Of a stretch of DNA of 64,000 bases, positions 34,691 through 46,365 are shown piece by piece. How positions within the stretch are numbered: the first letter of the stretch is position 1; each line of letters begins with the position of its first letter. The position numbers were made by a program, and so were the translations under genes. The stretch is from contig OY987249.1 of assembly GCA_963920765.1 (NCBI GenBank), forward strand, positions 16,402,483 through 16,466,482, written 5' to 3'. This stretch comes from Ulota crispa (taxonomy: Eukaryota; Streptophyta; Bryopsida; Orthotrichales; Orthotrichaceae). The notes under the pieces are model-generated. The model searched no databases and had not been told where the DNA came from. It was given only the letters and a program-made list of their open reading frames with translations.

Positions 34691-36895
34691 CAGCTGCAAG
34701 AACAAACAACATAAGCTTACTAAAATCATTTCCCATTTGACTGAACCCTAATTTCACTGCACTATGGCTACTTACTTACACCTTCAGTAGTGCAAAACTC
34801 AAATATTCACTTGTTCCCTCATTTTGTTCCATGTCAACTTTGCACTAGTTCTAGTAGCTAGAATGCGCATAAAGAAAAAATACGGCTTGCATGGCTCATG
34901 CTCCCTCTGTCTCTCTAAACACATCCAAAAAAGCTTCCTTGCAAAGGATTAACTGTGTTTCTAGTCTTTGTGCGAGTGACACATGCATTCTAGAATCAAT
35001 ATACCATCTACCAAATGTATGCAAAATCTCCAACTTTGATGTCATCGTTTGGGCACTCAAATTCCATGCAAAAAGTACCCATATTTGTGCATGATGCCAG
35101 CTTCTCATTGTTAATTAATAGCAACAATGGTACCTCATATGGACAAGGCCAAGCTTGATAAGAGAGGAATGCTCTCTAATCACTTAACTTGCCCCCATCA
35201 GATCATTGAACATCGCAAAAACGCTTTCTCAGCATTTGAAATCAGCAGCAAAAGGGAGATTTTTAGTGGTACAAGAAATGTGTCTGATTTGGACGTTTTT
35301 TGAGAGACACAAAGGGAGTACATGATATGCTAAACTGCTAAAAAAACGTAATAACAAGATTTTTCAAACTTCAAAAAGGTACTCAATTTGGGAAGGAAAA
35401 AAAAGGAAGCATTCAGAAAGAATGAATCACCTCTAGATCGTTATGTCCATTCTCATGTGGGTCGCTCTTCGGCACCCCAGAGTATCTCTCCATGTATAAC
35501 TACCCAGATGTTCCCCCTGTTTCAAGCCCTAATTCTTGCACCCACCCAAGCACCTGACTGGGACCATATGAGAATGGCTGTTTAGTCTCATCCCAAGCTG
35601 GAATTCCAACCCTTGATCTACAAAAAAGTAGAAACAACACAAGATCTCCATATCAGAAAAAAAAACAACAACAAAAATACTCAAGCCCTTGATCAGTCTC
35701 AGAACTGCAAAAATCGTCTGTTTCAGCTTAAGGCTTACATCTTGTTCAAAATCTTCATAACCGGTAGTTACAGTAAATCTAGAACCTCCCACTTTCAAAT
35801 TTCATACCGAATTCAAAAAATTGATCTCAACAGATTTGGCTCCTCTACACAAATCACCAAAGATCTCTCTATTGTTTTATGTGATGAGTGCTTAGAAGTG
35901 ACGCTAATAGTATCCTCTATCTTTTACTAATGGTAATTCTTATTCCATACAGAATTCAAAAATTGATCTCACCAGATTTGGCTCCTCTATTCAAATCACC
36001 AAAGACCTCTCTATTGTTTTACGTGAATGCTTAGAACTGACGCTAATAGTATCCTCAATCTTTTACTAATAGTAAGTCTTATAATACCGTAGCGACGTTC
36101 ACGAGGAGAACGACCGCAATAAGCAGATGCAAAAAGATAAAGGCTTGAACCTAACCCCAATCACAGCAACTAGGATTGAGCGATTGCGAACGAGTTTCTA
36201 AAGGACGAGATCTCCGTCAATGAGTATGTTCTACCGACGTCAGACAACAATCCCTAGATGTGTACAGTTCGCATCACAAGTGTCACTCTCACCATCAGAA
36301 CGAGCTCGAAATCAACAGAGGATCGACTAAACCTAGATCAGGAGATCAGGAAACACGCTCACCAGTCCATGGATCGCGCACTTCAACGAGGATGGTTGAA
36401 AAACAGAGCCGGCGATAGTATTCTTGCGATCGTCTAAGTTAAGTTAAGTTACACTCCTCTCTCGTTTGTGGATGTTGGCCACACAAATGGTACCCGAGCT
36501 GACACGCAAAAAGAAAAGCTTCGGCAGTGGGGATTGCAATTTTGTGAGGAAATGTTTAATGGTTTCGTGATGTGATGTGATGCGTTGGCAGATGCGTAGC
36601 CCAGATTCTCGGAAAGTGTTGAGCTCGGAGGAGAGCGCGACCTGAGCGAGCGCTTGCGCAAGTGCCTCGGAAGTGCGGAGCTGCTGCAGGGCATGATTGT
36701 GCGACTGTCGGTCGGGGACCTGGTGGATGTGGTCGTCGTCTGGGGCGTGGGGGTACCCTATCCCCGACGCTAGTATCCTATTCCCGTGTCGTCGAGATTC
36801 AACGTTCAGCCGGACTTTGTTGATATCATAAAAGTGTAGAAGGTTCCTAAAGTGAGTGACCCTGTACCAGCAGATTTGTACTTTTGAGGGAAATA
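34691..36895 (-). promoter_or_regulatory. 5' region of the CAX gene; leader and promoter, extent unknown
   Basis: The DNA at about 36060-36780 is GC-richer than its surroundings and could hold the first non-coding exon and promoter of CAX. A near-perfect direct duplication of about 110 bp lies at about 35805-35930 and 35945-36072 (ATTGATCTCA.CAGATTTGGC ... TATCCTC.ATCTTTTACTAAT). Minus-strand ORFs at 36444-36992 are open but show no domain. Confidence 0.35.
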
Positions 36896-36899
36896 GAGC

Positions 36900-37205
36900 T
36901 ACACTGAATAATGCGTTTAGGTTGCCCCACACTAATTTCTCAACATTCCACACTATATAAATATTTATCGTTGCTACAATAATTTTCATCAAAAATTACT
37001 GCAATAAACAATTTTTATAGGGCTTGTCGACAACAATGAAGTTGCAAAAAGAAAAACTAGCAACTTTCAAGTCATAAACCATGTGATATCCAAGTATTTA
37101 GAGAGTTGCATGCACCTCCAAGTGGCCAAGTGATGAGTCATGTGGTAACTTATTGTTGTAAGGCAACCTAATTGTCAAGGCAACCTAAATACAATATTCA
37201 GTGTA
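36900..37205. mobile_element. TA-flanked MITE, copy 1 of a three-copy array
   Basis: The ends TACACTGAATAATGCGTTTA.. and ..TAAATACAATATTCAGTGTA are inverted repeats of about 27 bp (GGTTGCC at the inner edge). The terminal TA at 37204-37205 is shared with the next copy. It is non-coding. Confidence 0.75.
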
Positions 37206-37576
37206 CACCAAATAGTGCATTTAGGTTGCCCCAAACTAATTTCTTGACATTTTGCACTATTTAAATACTTCCTGCAACTACAATAATTTTCAGCAATAAT
37301 TATTGCAATAAGTTACTTTTAAAGGCCTTGGCAATAATAACACAACTACAAAAAGACAAATTAGAGGTGTCCATGTTGTAAACCATGTGAAATTTTGATA
37401 TCTAAAAAGTTACAAGTGGCCAAGCCATGAATCATGAGGTAACTTTTTGTGGTAAGGCAACCTAATTGTTAACCCCTCAACGCCCTGGGTATCTAGAAAT
37501 ACACTGAAAGTGGGGCGACGTTTGCGCTCTTGGGGCGTTGAGGGGTTAAGGCAACCTAAATGCACTATTTGGTGTA
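37204..37576. mobile_element. TA-flanked MITE, copy 2, carrying TTAA element H
   Basis: The ends TACACCAAATAGTGCATTTA.. and ..TAAATGCACTATTTGGTGTA are perfect inverted repeats. Element H (37469-37549) interrupts the GGCAACCTAATTG-TTAA-GGCAACCTAAA stretch. Copy 1 has the same stretch uninterrupted (TCAA instead of TTAA). Confidence 0.85.
37469..37549. mobile_element. TTAA-bounded micro-element H, 81 bp
   Basis: The ends TTAACCCCTCAACGCCC and GGGGCGTTGAGGGG-TTAA are a near-perfect inverted repeat. The element is little more than two ends and a 45-bp spacer. Confidence 0.85.
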
Positions 37577-37878
37577 CTTTTCTTAAGGCATTTAGGTTGC
37601 TTTACCTTGGAAAGTTACCTCATGAGTCATGACTCATTGTTTGGCTACTTGGAGGCGCATGCAATTTTTTAGATAGTTGGATTTTACATAATTTGTGGCT
37701 TGGACAAAGTTAGTTTGTTTTTCTACAGCATTGTTGTTGTTGTCAAATCCTTATTGCTTGTTAAAATTTGTTTATTACAATAGTTATTGGTGAAGGTTAT
37801 TGTAATATTAGTAAGTGTTTATATAGTATATAGTGTTGTGAAATCAATGTGGGCAACCTAAATGCATTATTTGGTGTA
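37575..37878. mobile_element. TA-flanked MITE, copy 3, inverted
   Basis: The right end ..TAAATGCATTATTTGGTGTA is intact. The left end is decayed (TACTTTTCTTAAGGCATTTA). The interior matches copies 1 and 2 in reverse (CATGAGTCATGACTCA, GGCTACTTGGAGGCGCATGC). Confidence 0.65.
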
Positions 37879-39155
37879 GGGGTGGTTTACGTTATATCCC
37901 ACATCCCATCTTTGCAAGTCCCATTTCAACTTGAGATCCCAAACTATTTGGGTTATTAAGGGCACAAAGGAGTACTAATGAAAGTCACAACTATTTTATG
38001 CACAAATATTGATGGAACTTGGGTGAAAAAGTTGGATTTAGCAAAAAGATCAACCCAAACCTTGAGTGAAGTCCCACCTTCTTTGTTGCCAAAACTTCCA
38101 AAAAATGTTACCTAGTAAGCAACCACAATGTGAAACTTGGGACATAGTGTGAAGAGCCAAGTCCTAAATTTTGATTTTACATCAATTACATTTGCAAATT
38201 TTGATGAGGCACGGGACATGTAACATAGTGCAAATCGCCCCCTCTAAATGTTTTTTTTATAATTCTTGAGAGGTAAATGAAATCATCGTACAATTCAAGC
38301 ATTTTCATTTGTTTTGAACTCTTGGGAAATTAGTTGTGAATTTCTAAAGCTGAAATCTTGGCTGGAATAGAAGATTTCTAAAAGAATCCACACCCTGAAA
38401 TGTTCAACTCTTGTACATTGAAAATATTAATGTATACATCTGTGATTCTTTTATATATATATATATCTCTATCTATCTCTATCTCTATCTATATCTATAT
38501 CTATATCTATCTATCTTTGTGTTAGTGCGCTTTTTCATCCCAAATTGCTTTTGATCCTCCTCCCTTATTACTTGTTTTATTTTGTCTAATGTAGCTTTTT
38601 ACTATGAGCATCTGCATGGTGGTTCCAAATCAAATCATGTCATTTAAGGTTTGGCAAGGCTTTGGATTGAGAGAGAACCTATAGAGTGAGTACCAAGACC
38701 CTATACAAAGCAAAATGGCCTTAGACTGAGCAGTTTTTCTTTCCATAAAATAATTGTTTCATTGTGTTGTAATGTACCGGTACTAGGAGTTTAGAGAGCA
38801 TTTTCTTGTGGAAAGTTCTTCAATTTTTGATTGCAAAGATCTTATGTACACAATCTTTTCAATGTGAACAAGTCTAAGACTAATTTGAATCCTAGGACTT
38901 CGGAAGAGGGATCTGAGGCGCAAACAATATTTGTTGCAATACAAAACTTCTTTGTTTCAGACTTCTTTCTTGTGTATGCAGAGCTCAGGTAGGACAACTC
39001 ATTCTGAACAGGGTCCATTTCTGCACCCTATTTTTTGGGTGTTCTCCACACAATGTTGAATTTAAAATGGAGCAATGAATGCTACTTATATAAGCAAATC
39101 CTTCCACATGTTAGCTGAAGAGCTAGTTTGAGAGGGTTGGGATTGGGACCATCAA
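37879..39155. other. Intergenic with a TATC/TATCTC microsatellite
   Basis: A microsatellite of TATA, TATC and CTATCT units runs from about 38452 to 38515. No gene is recognised in the remainder. Confidence 0.45.
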
Positions 39156-40027
39156 GTACCGCAACCTACAAGCTGTTTTTGTTTACCCTCTTTTATGTTT
39201 CAAAAATTAAGGCATTTTATTGAATAAGCATTTTACAATCTTCTATAACTAGCAATTACTTCTTACTCAATTCCAATCAAGCATACCAAATTTTGAGTTT
39301 CAAATTAGAAAAATTCTGTTTTTGATGAATTATTTTACATCATATTCATAGGTTTATGTGATAAATGATTAAAAAAATTGATGATGGATTTTTGAGGTTT
39401 GATTGCATGGATGTGTAGGAAACATCCATATGCACATCTTTCCTTCTAACAAGCATCTCCAATAAGTTTTAAAATTTCTTCTCTGTAGATTTTAATGTTG
39501 AATTGATTACGACCAAATTTTGTAAATTAGATATTTCCATATGATAATCAGATATTGTTATTTGACTTATACAATATGATTAGATTTGAATTTTTGAGCC
39601 TAATGATATGGATATTCTGCCAAATTCTAGTTTAAAAATGTAGATATCTATTTTACAAAATTTGATCATGATCACTTCAACTTTAAAAACTACATAGAAG
39701 AAATTTTAAAACTTATTGGAGATGCTTGTTAAAAGGAAAGATTTGCATATGGATGTTTTCAACACATCCGTTCAATCAAATCTCAAAAATTCATCACCAA
39801 TGTTTTTAATCATTTATCACATAAAACCATGAATATGATGTAAAATAATTCATCAAAAACAGAATTTTTCTAATTTGAAACTCAAAATTTGGTATGCTTG
39901 ATTGGGATTGAGCAAGAAATAATTGCTAGTGATACAAGATTGTTAAATGCTAATTTTATTCAATAAAATGCCTTGATTTTTGAAATGTAAAAGAGGGCAA
40001 ACGAAAAAAGCTTGTAGGCTGTGGTAC
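39156..40027. mobile_element. Foldback element U, 872 bp
   Basis: The left arm (GTACCGCAACCTACAAGCTG...) is mirrored by the right arm ending ...GCTTGTAGGCTGTGGTAC. The arms pair along about 400 bp each with roughly 85-90% identity by eye and leave almost no loop. Possible TA target duplication. There is no ORF. A related, interrupted copy lies at about 51000-51610. Confidence 0.8.
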
Positions 40028-42795
40028 ATGTATAAGAACACATTCAAACATTTTCAAGGTTAGTTTATAGTAGCTTTTAGGGTCCTATGAGCTGCAACTT
40101 TACCCTTTAGTATAAAATATTATACAATGCTTCTTTCCTCAAAAATGACATTCCATGACCTTGTTGCAAGGCTAATCCTATAGATTTTTTTCTTGAATTT
40201 TTCAAGGGCTTGAGGTACCCATTCAAGCCCTTAAACGGTCAGGATGGGTATGTCTACCTTCATTGATTTTGACATGATTTAGTGGCATGATGCCATAGCA
40301 AATGTGTCAGTGAGCTTGAAAATGCTTTGTTTTGATTTGGTCTACTACACAATTTTATATATGCTCTGATGACATGTTTTTCACTTGGTATCAAAAGTAA
40401 TGCTAGAAAAGTTTTTAAAAATGAAAATTTGAACAAATTTATTGAATTTTGATAGTTTGCAAACACCACTTCCAAAATAAAATGCAAATAACATTTCCAA
40501 AGCCATAAGTTTTACAAATAAAAATTGGCACTATTGAATTGGAATTTGATTTTTTTTTGTTAGCACTAACAATTGTAATGCACTTCAAATGTAATTTTTA
40601 ATTTTGTAAGTTTACACTATCAAGGGTCAAAGCTCGCATGGGTGGATGTTATGATATCATTTCTTCAACAATATGTCCAAATTGATTAAGGGATCAAGAT
40701 AAGATAAAATTCTAGACAAGTGCCATATTTTTGATTAAATTAATATTTTTCATTCTAAATATTGTGACCAACAAGTAATCAAAATTGTATAGCTAACTTT
40801 GGTAACATGATATATAAATTACCAACAATTTTTCTGATTTTTTTTTTTTAATATTGCAAGTCATGCAAATGATAATTGGTTTGAAATCTATAAAACTAAT
40901 ATGTCTTTGACAAGACATTAATCATATCTAATAATTTAGGAATTGCACCAACTAGTCTAGGTTTTTCTTGTATTAGGATTTCAAATGATGCTAGTAAGGT
41001 GTTCATCATGCACTTTGAAGTAGGTTTTGAATTGATCATAAATCTAAACTCATATTGTGTATTCTCCTTTTTATTACAAAGTACATTTTGGCAATATGTT
41101 CATTCAATTCAATACTCATTCAATTTACAAAGTAAATAATTCAATGGAGGTCCAATTCCAAGATTGTTGAGTACTATCCACAAGGTGATAGATAATCAAT
41201 CTCAAAACACCAACTTAAATAAAATGAATTTTTTTTCAAGATGCTATATAATCATAAAAATTCCTTTCAAAAATCAAATCATTTGATTATAGAAAAGAGA
41301 TAACCTCAAAGTTGTTCTCCTCACCTCCAAGCATTACTTTGCATATTAAAAAACTTTCTTTATTTATATAATAAGGTTTTTAAAAAAAAGGTTTTTAAAA
41401 ATAGATTAAGACTTTTTTTCCCTTGTTTAACTTTCTAACGTGATTCCATCTAGAACCATCCACAAAAGTACAAATTCTAGTTGTATTTATAATACTTCTA
41501 AATATGGATTCACATATAATGTAATCCCAATTTCCCACTTGAAAATGTCCAACTTCAAGTTCCTTCGCACTACTTTTCACTTTGAGATTGTCTTTCTTTT
41601 ATGCCCAAATGACTTGACCTTTGAAAACAAGCATCTAGATTGTATATAGTAATGATTTTTTTAATTTTTTTGTTTAGACTAGTGATTTGAGATTGAATTT
41701 TCACTACAAACTGTAAAAAGTATTTAACATAGACATTTGAATTAGCATCATTAATATTTTACAAATCATACTTGATTATATACGTAGTTTATAAATTGAT
41801 ATTAAAAAATTGTAGTTGTACCAACCAATACCTTTATTATCATTTTTTGCATGTATGTTCAACAAAGCACAACATTGAAATATGATTGTAAGCTGATAGA
41901 AAATTTTACTATGTTTTGGATTTATCATTAGTGTTATCATGATAATTGAGCACATTGAACTTGTCATTAAACTTGATGTGAGATGTATCCAATGATGTGT
42001 TACATCCTTCAATTAAAATATTACACATTGGAGAAGAAAATAATTGGTTACTTTTATTGACTTTTTTTCTAGAAGCTATAATGATCAATGAATTGTGTAT
42101 AGAGTTGTTGAATGAGAAGGTCATTCAATTAAACAAATAATGGTAATCAACATCTTCTAATAAATCTACTAAATCAATACAAATAAAGAAGAAGAAAATA
42201 TTGTTCATAGAGTAGGGGATAAAAAGATCCATTCTTCAATCAAATCTCTCTTAGGCAATCAATTCTTCACCAAATCTAAATCTAATTGCATATCTTGATA
42301 ATCTAAAATGTGGGGTACAATGTATTCAAATTTGAGATGGATCAAACTAAGATATGTGTTTACAAATAATATTTCTAAAAAGCATCAAATCATGATTAAA
42401 ATCCTCTTAAAATTATGACAAGTGCACCATCAATATTTCACTAATATATCAACATGTATTCAACCTATTCTCAATCAACAAGAGACTCACTTGCATTGAG
42501 ACAATTTCAAGTTCTAAAAAATGGTTCAAAACCACAAAGGTGTTGGTGGAAGTTGATGAATGTAGCATACTTAATTGTGTAAAACTTCATTTGGCATGGG
42601 TTAAAGGCATGGATTAAGAATAGTCTACTTTTCAAAATTTAATGCATATGGTCTCCCATTTATAGCTTTTAAACTACATAATTAGTTTTAGATTTGGTGA
42701 AGAATTGATTGTGTGGGAAAGATTTGAGTGAAGAGTGAATATTTTGGTCCCCAACTCTATATAAAAATCATTTTGTCTATGAGTTTGTGTGTTCT
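40028..42795. other. AT-rich intergenic DNA
   Basis: Only short AT-rich ORFs occur (for example 41395-41580 and 41909-42124 on the minus strand). They show no domain that I recognise. I found no clear repeats or terminal structures. Confidence 0.4.
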
Positions 42796-42890
42796 TTAAC
42801 CCCTAAAGGACCACGGGGACAGAAATTGTCCGCGCTCCTACACGGCCCCCCGTGTATACACAGTGACCGCCCCCAACGCTTAAGGGTTAA
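42796..42890. mobile_element. TTAA-bounded element C, 95 bp
   Basis: It runs from TTAACCCCTAAAGGACCACG to AACGCTTAAGGG-TTAA. The ends match the D/E type on the left. The right TTAA is shared with element B, so the two sit back to back. Confidence 0.65.
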
Positions 42891-43136
42891 CCCCTGAGCG
42901 TCCCACAACCCCAAATATCGCCTCTCACAATTGAAAAAGTTCCATGTTTGACTATTATAATCTTTTCATCAATAAAAACAAATCATGTGTCTTTTTTTCT
43001 TGTACTTCTGGGCCTATGTCCCCTACCAATCAATACGGCTAGATTTTATGAATCTCATTTGTCATGACAAATTAGTTGAATTGAGTGTGACTAGGTTTGC
43101 ATTTTGGTGAATATGGCGCGGGCGCTCAGGAGTTAA
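42887..43136. mobile_element. TTAA-bounded 250-bp MITE, copy B
   Basis: The ends are TTAACCCCTGAGCGTCCC and GGGCGCTCAGGAG-TTAA. The interior is the inverted counterpart of copy A along its whole length (GACTAGGTTTGCATTTTG, ACAAATCATGTGTCTTTTTT blocks). Confidence 0.85.
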
Positions 43137-44264
43137 CTCTCTCTTTTTTGCCATATTGTATTGTTACAACATTACTAGTACTATTTTTTCACTTCAGGTC
43201 CTTTCTCTCTATCTTGAATCTTCCTTTGATCTTGACCTCTACCATCAAATCAGAAACAACTCCACAGAACGTTGAAACAAAGATTTGCATTACGGTACAC
43301 CACAACATTGCTTTCAAGGACTCCATAATGAGTCACAAAAAAAAGAGCAATCATTGTTTGTAATTAAACTTGTGTTCCAATTTGTACAGAATCATCACAA
43401 GCAGGTACGGATTAGAAAATAAGAGACAGAGCACTAATGCACGAGATACTGTTCATACTTCTACAGCATAAAAATCTAATTTGGAATCAGCTCTCACACT
43501 GGAGCCGAGTTGTAATATTGTACCAAATTACCAATACCTCATACAAAACTTCAACTCAAAATGTGAGGGAAACACATGCAATTGCTGCTCGTACTTTGAC
43601 TATCAAAATTGCGCATAATACCAAAGGAGCTCAACATCCTTGTTCACTAAATACGGAGGATTAGAGTCTAATGCTTACCAAAGAGAGTGAGAAAGAAGGC
43701 TTATAATCAAGTCTATCTAGACCTGCCAGAAACCACGCCATTCTCAAAACCTCCAAAACTGCTCCCTTCCTAAAAGCCATGCAATGCAAGCATCGCAATC
43801 CAAAATCCTTCCTACGTTCAGAGAGACTATCAATGAAGCAGATTTTGCTGATCACCGTCCAATTAAAATTAGACAAACAGGCATGCTCTCACTTGCATGT
43901 TGCGTGACCAAAGGCATCAAAAACCCTCTCACTTCTAACAATCTATTCAAAACTGCACCCTCAGATTCGACCTCCATTGTGTAGCAATCCTTCCACTTCT
44001 TAAAAAAATGAGTAGTCCATGTTCACTCCCTATTGCTTCTAAGCGAAGTCCCTAATGATTTTTACCAAACTAGATTCTAAATCTTAAAAAACCAAAAAAA
44101 AGGGATGCTTTTAGGTCTAGTACACAATGTTGTGACTATCTTTTACTAAAATCATTTACACTCCAACTTTTCTGATCACCCAAACAATCACTCTAGACTG
44201 ATGGGAGGATGACGCCACTCGTGCTTTTCATGCTCAGGTAGACCCTCTCAAGCATGCCATCTGT
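43137..44264. other. Intergenic; no supported gene
   Basis: Several ORFs of 66-88 codons occur on both strands, including 43661-43876 (-) with a Cys/Arg-containing stretch. None has a recognisable domain and I could not link them by splice sites. Confidence 0.3.
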
Positions 44265-44581
44265 TCAGAGCAGCTGCACGAAGACATGCCCTGGATTCAC
44301 ATTCTCTGTAACTCTCATCTGTACAATGCCAGAGTCAGGCCATGCTGGATAATTCACCCACATTCTTCCTCCGAATGAACGAAGCAACTGGAATTCGTGA
44401 TGGCCTCGAGAACGACGTTCGCAGCGGTCATCGAGAACCCTAAAAAGCGCCGTCCATCTGGAATTCCTTTCCTGCTACAAAACCGAAGGCGATGTTTTCC
44501 ATCGTGGAGGGAACACAGTCGCCGACGCAGACTGGGTATAGAATGTGAGGACTGTGGAGACCCCGACTTCGTAGCACCCAT
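44265..44581 (-). CDS. Possible small gene or exons of unknown product
   Basis: A GC-richer 75-codon ORF starts at 44581 (MGATKSGSPQSSHSIPSLRR..., Ser/Arg-rich, transit-peptide-like) and closes at 44354. In another frame, following an acceptor-like GAATTCCAG near 44393, 40 codons run to a stop at 44265 and contain MWVNYPAWPDSGIVQ and VTENVNPGHVFVQ. Their composition looks protein-like. I cannot join the two parts convincingly and recognise no family. It could be a short gene, a remnant, or the end exon of a longer one. Confidence 0.25.
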
Positions 44582-45138
44582 GTGACAGGAGTCGTTTATA
44601 GACCCCTAGAAAAGAACCTAAATCCAAGTGCAAGTGGACCCAAAGAAATCATGTGAGGTTCCAAGAAGTTGTCATTCTTTCAAGAAGTGGCCAATCACTT
44701 GCGTGGGCGTGGGATCCAAGGTTAGAGTGTGTCAATTTTGGGTGTTTCTGTGCCAACTTTGATCTTCCTCTAGTGTCTACAATACGTGTGTCTACATAGT
44801 TGTTTTAAAAAATTCATATTATATTCATACAAACTCAGAAAAATGTGAAACTGCATAACATTGTTTACCAAGTGATATTCACCCCCCGTTGGAAGGATAT
44901 TTGCCCCTAGATACCTGCGCTCCAGTTTAGTTAATGATCTCCATTGGTGTTGGCCGAGAGCTCGCGAGTGGCATTGGCTGGGATCCTCATATTAGGGGAG
45001 CAAAAGAGAACCCCAATGAAAGTTAACAATGTTATGTGATTCTGTTGGTTTTCTGGACCATTTCCTGACAATCTCACATCGTTTTATTTTGTAACTACCC
45101 TCCATGCAGAATAAGTGTCGCATGTAGGTGCTTCTACC
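44582..45138. other. Spacer between the uncertain small ORF and APS kinase
   Basis: This would be the 3' flank of the APS kinase gene. I see no repeat and no ORF of note. Confidence 0.35.
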
Positions 45139-46017
45139 TTACCTAGATTGCAAGCCGCTCGGTCCGGAGAGCAGGCCCTGCTGCACCAGATGCGCCACCA
45201 CCGTCGCCGCCATGCACTCCGGCGTCACCAGCGTGCCCTCCGCATCCGTCGCCTCCACCGTCACCTCCGCCGTCTCCGACACCTCGTACGGGGCGTCGAT
45301 GCCCGTGAACCCCTTGATCACGCCCGCCCGTGCCTGATTGTACAGCCCCTTGCAATCCCGCTCCTCGCACATCGTCAGCGGCATCTTCATGTACACCTCC
45401 ACGAACTCCCCCCCTCGCACCAGCCCCCGCACGAACTCGCGGTCGCGCTGGTACGGCGAGATGCAGCTCACCACCGTCACCACTCCCGCGTCCGCGAACA
45501 GCTTCGCCACCTCCCCGACGCGCCGGATGTTCTCCTCCCGGTCGCCCGCGGAGAAGCCCAGGTCGTTGCACAGCCCGTGCCGCACGTTGTCGCCGTCCAG
45601 CACGTAGCTCAGCTTGCCCATGCGCGCCAGCGCGTGGTCCAGCGCGCACGCCACCGTCGACTTGCCGCTCCCGCTCAGCCCCGTGATCCACACCAGCACA
45701 CCTTTTGCTGCAGCAAGCCCTGGCGCGACCTTCGGTCCACGCACCCTTGCTGCCACACGATGTTCGTGCACGCCGGCGCCATCGCCAAGCTCGCACGCCA
45801 GGGCCTCACGGGCGATCGAGCCGGACAAGCAGAAAGGTATATCCCCAAACTGTGTCGATTTTATCGCAAACAAGGGATGCGAGAGGGCGCGCGTTGTATT
45901 GTGCTCCACAGACGAAGGCAATCTGGGCCACCTGATATCGAAGCAATGCACGAGGCCGACAGATTCAAGAGCCTCTTCAGCTCCGAATTGCAGTGCCAAG
46001 CGGAAGTTCGAAAACAA
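45139..46017 (-). CDS. APK: Adenylyl-sulfate (APS) kinase, intronless, with an apparent frameshift near its start
   Basis: The enzyme phosphorylates adenylyl sulfate to PAPS, the sulfate donor for sulfotransferases. The readable ORF (292 codons) has Walker [10 protein letters not shown] (113-121), [16 protein letters not shown] (141-156), [29 protein letters not shown] and [17 protein letters not shown], a full kinase core. However, the family's conserved N-terminal block ([16 protein letters not shown]) is present in a different frame, beginning at an ATG at 45782 and running into the core at about 45701-45706. A single base is missing relative to the expected join. So either the gene has a one-base deletion (or a sequence error), or the ORF truly begins at 46017 with an unrelated leader. 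It has no introns and its GC content is visibly far above the neighbours, as in a retrocopy or a GC-rich gene class. The kinase identity is certain; the N-terminus is not. Confidence 0.85.
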   Translation of the reverse strand: MFSNFRLALQFGAEEALESVGLVHCFDIRWPRLPSSVEHNTTRALSHPLFAIKSTQFGDIPFCLSGSIAREALACELGDGAGVHEHRVAARVRGPKVAPGLAAAKGVLVWITGLSGSGKSTVACALDHALARMGKLSYVLDGDNVRHGLCNDLGFSAGDREENIRRVGEVAKLFADAGVVTVVSCISPYQRDREFVRGLVRGGEFVEVYMKMPLTMCEERDCKGLYNQARAGVIKGFTGIDAPYEVSETAEVTVEATDAEGTLVTPECMAATVVAHLVQQGLLSGPSGLQSR

Positions 46018-46365
46018 ACCAGAGAGTCTCGGCGGATGAATTGTGAGCTCCGGTCGAAACCCAAATCAAGGTGAGCCAAGAATTTCGAATGCAAAACCGG
46101 TTCGATTGTGGAAATCGAATCATAAACTCCGTCGTGAAAAATGAAGGAGCCGAATGTGGGAGTCCGCATGAGAGGACGGTGCGTCTGTTCAGCTGGTTCG
46201 CCGAGATTTAGGTGCAGCCATTGGGCAAGGATCGCGGCACAGGAATGAAGACACCGGAGATTCGGAAAAGCGGACATGGGCTTTCACCGACATGAGAAAC
46301 AAAGAGGACCATTCTGCATGGATGATGCTGGCATTTCTTCTGGGCAGGGACTTTTTGTTGGGCGA

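Noticed and set aside
38452-38515. Possible CRISPR-like or regular array
   Set aside because: It is a plain TATC/TATCTC microsatellite without spacers; the DNA is eukaryotic.
41395-42124. Minus-strand ORFs suspected to be copia retrotransposon remnants
   Set aside because: No protease, integrase or reverse-transcriptase motif could be identified.
45115-46074. 319-codon ORF on the plus strand over APS kinase, rich in His/Arg
   Set aside because: It is the reverse reading of a GC-rich kinase gene; GC-rich DNA leaves other frames open. The minus frame carries all kinase motifs.
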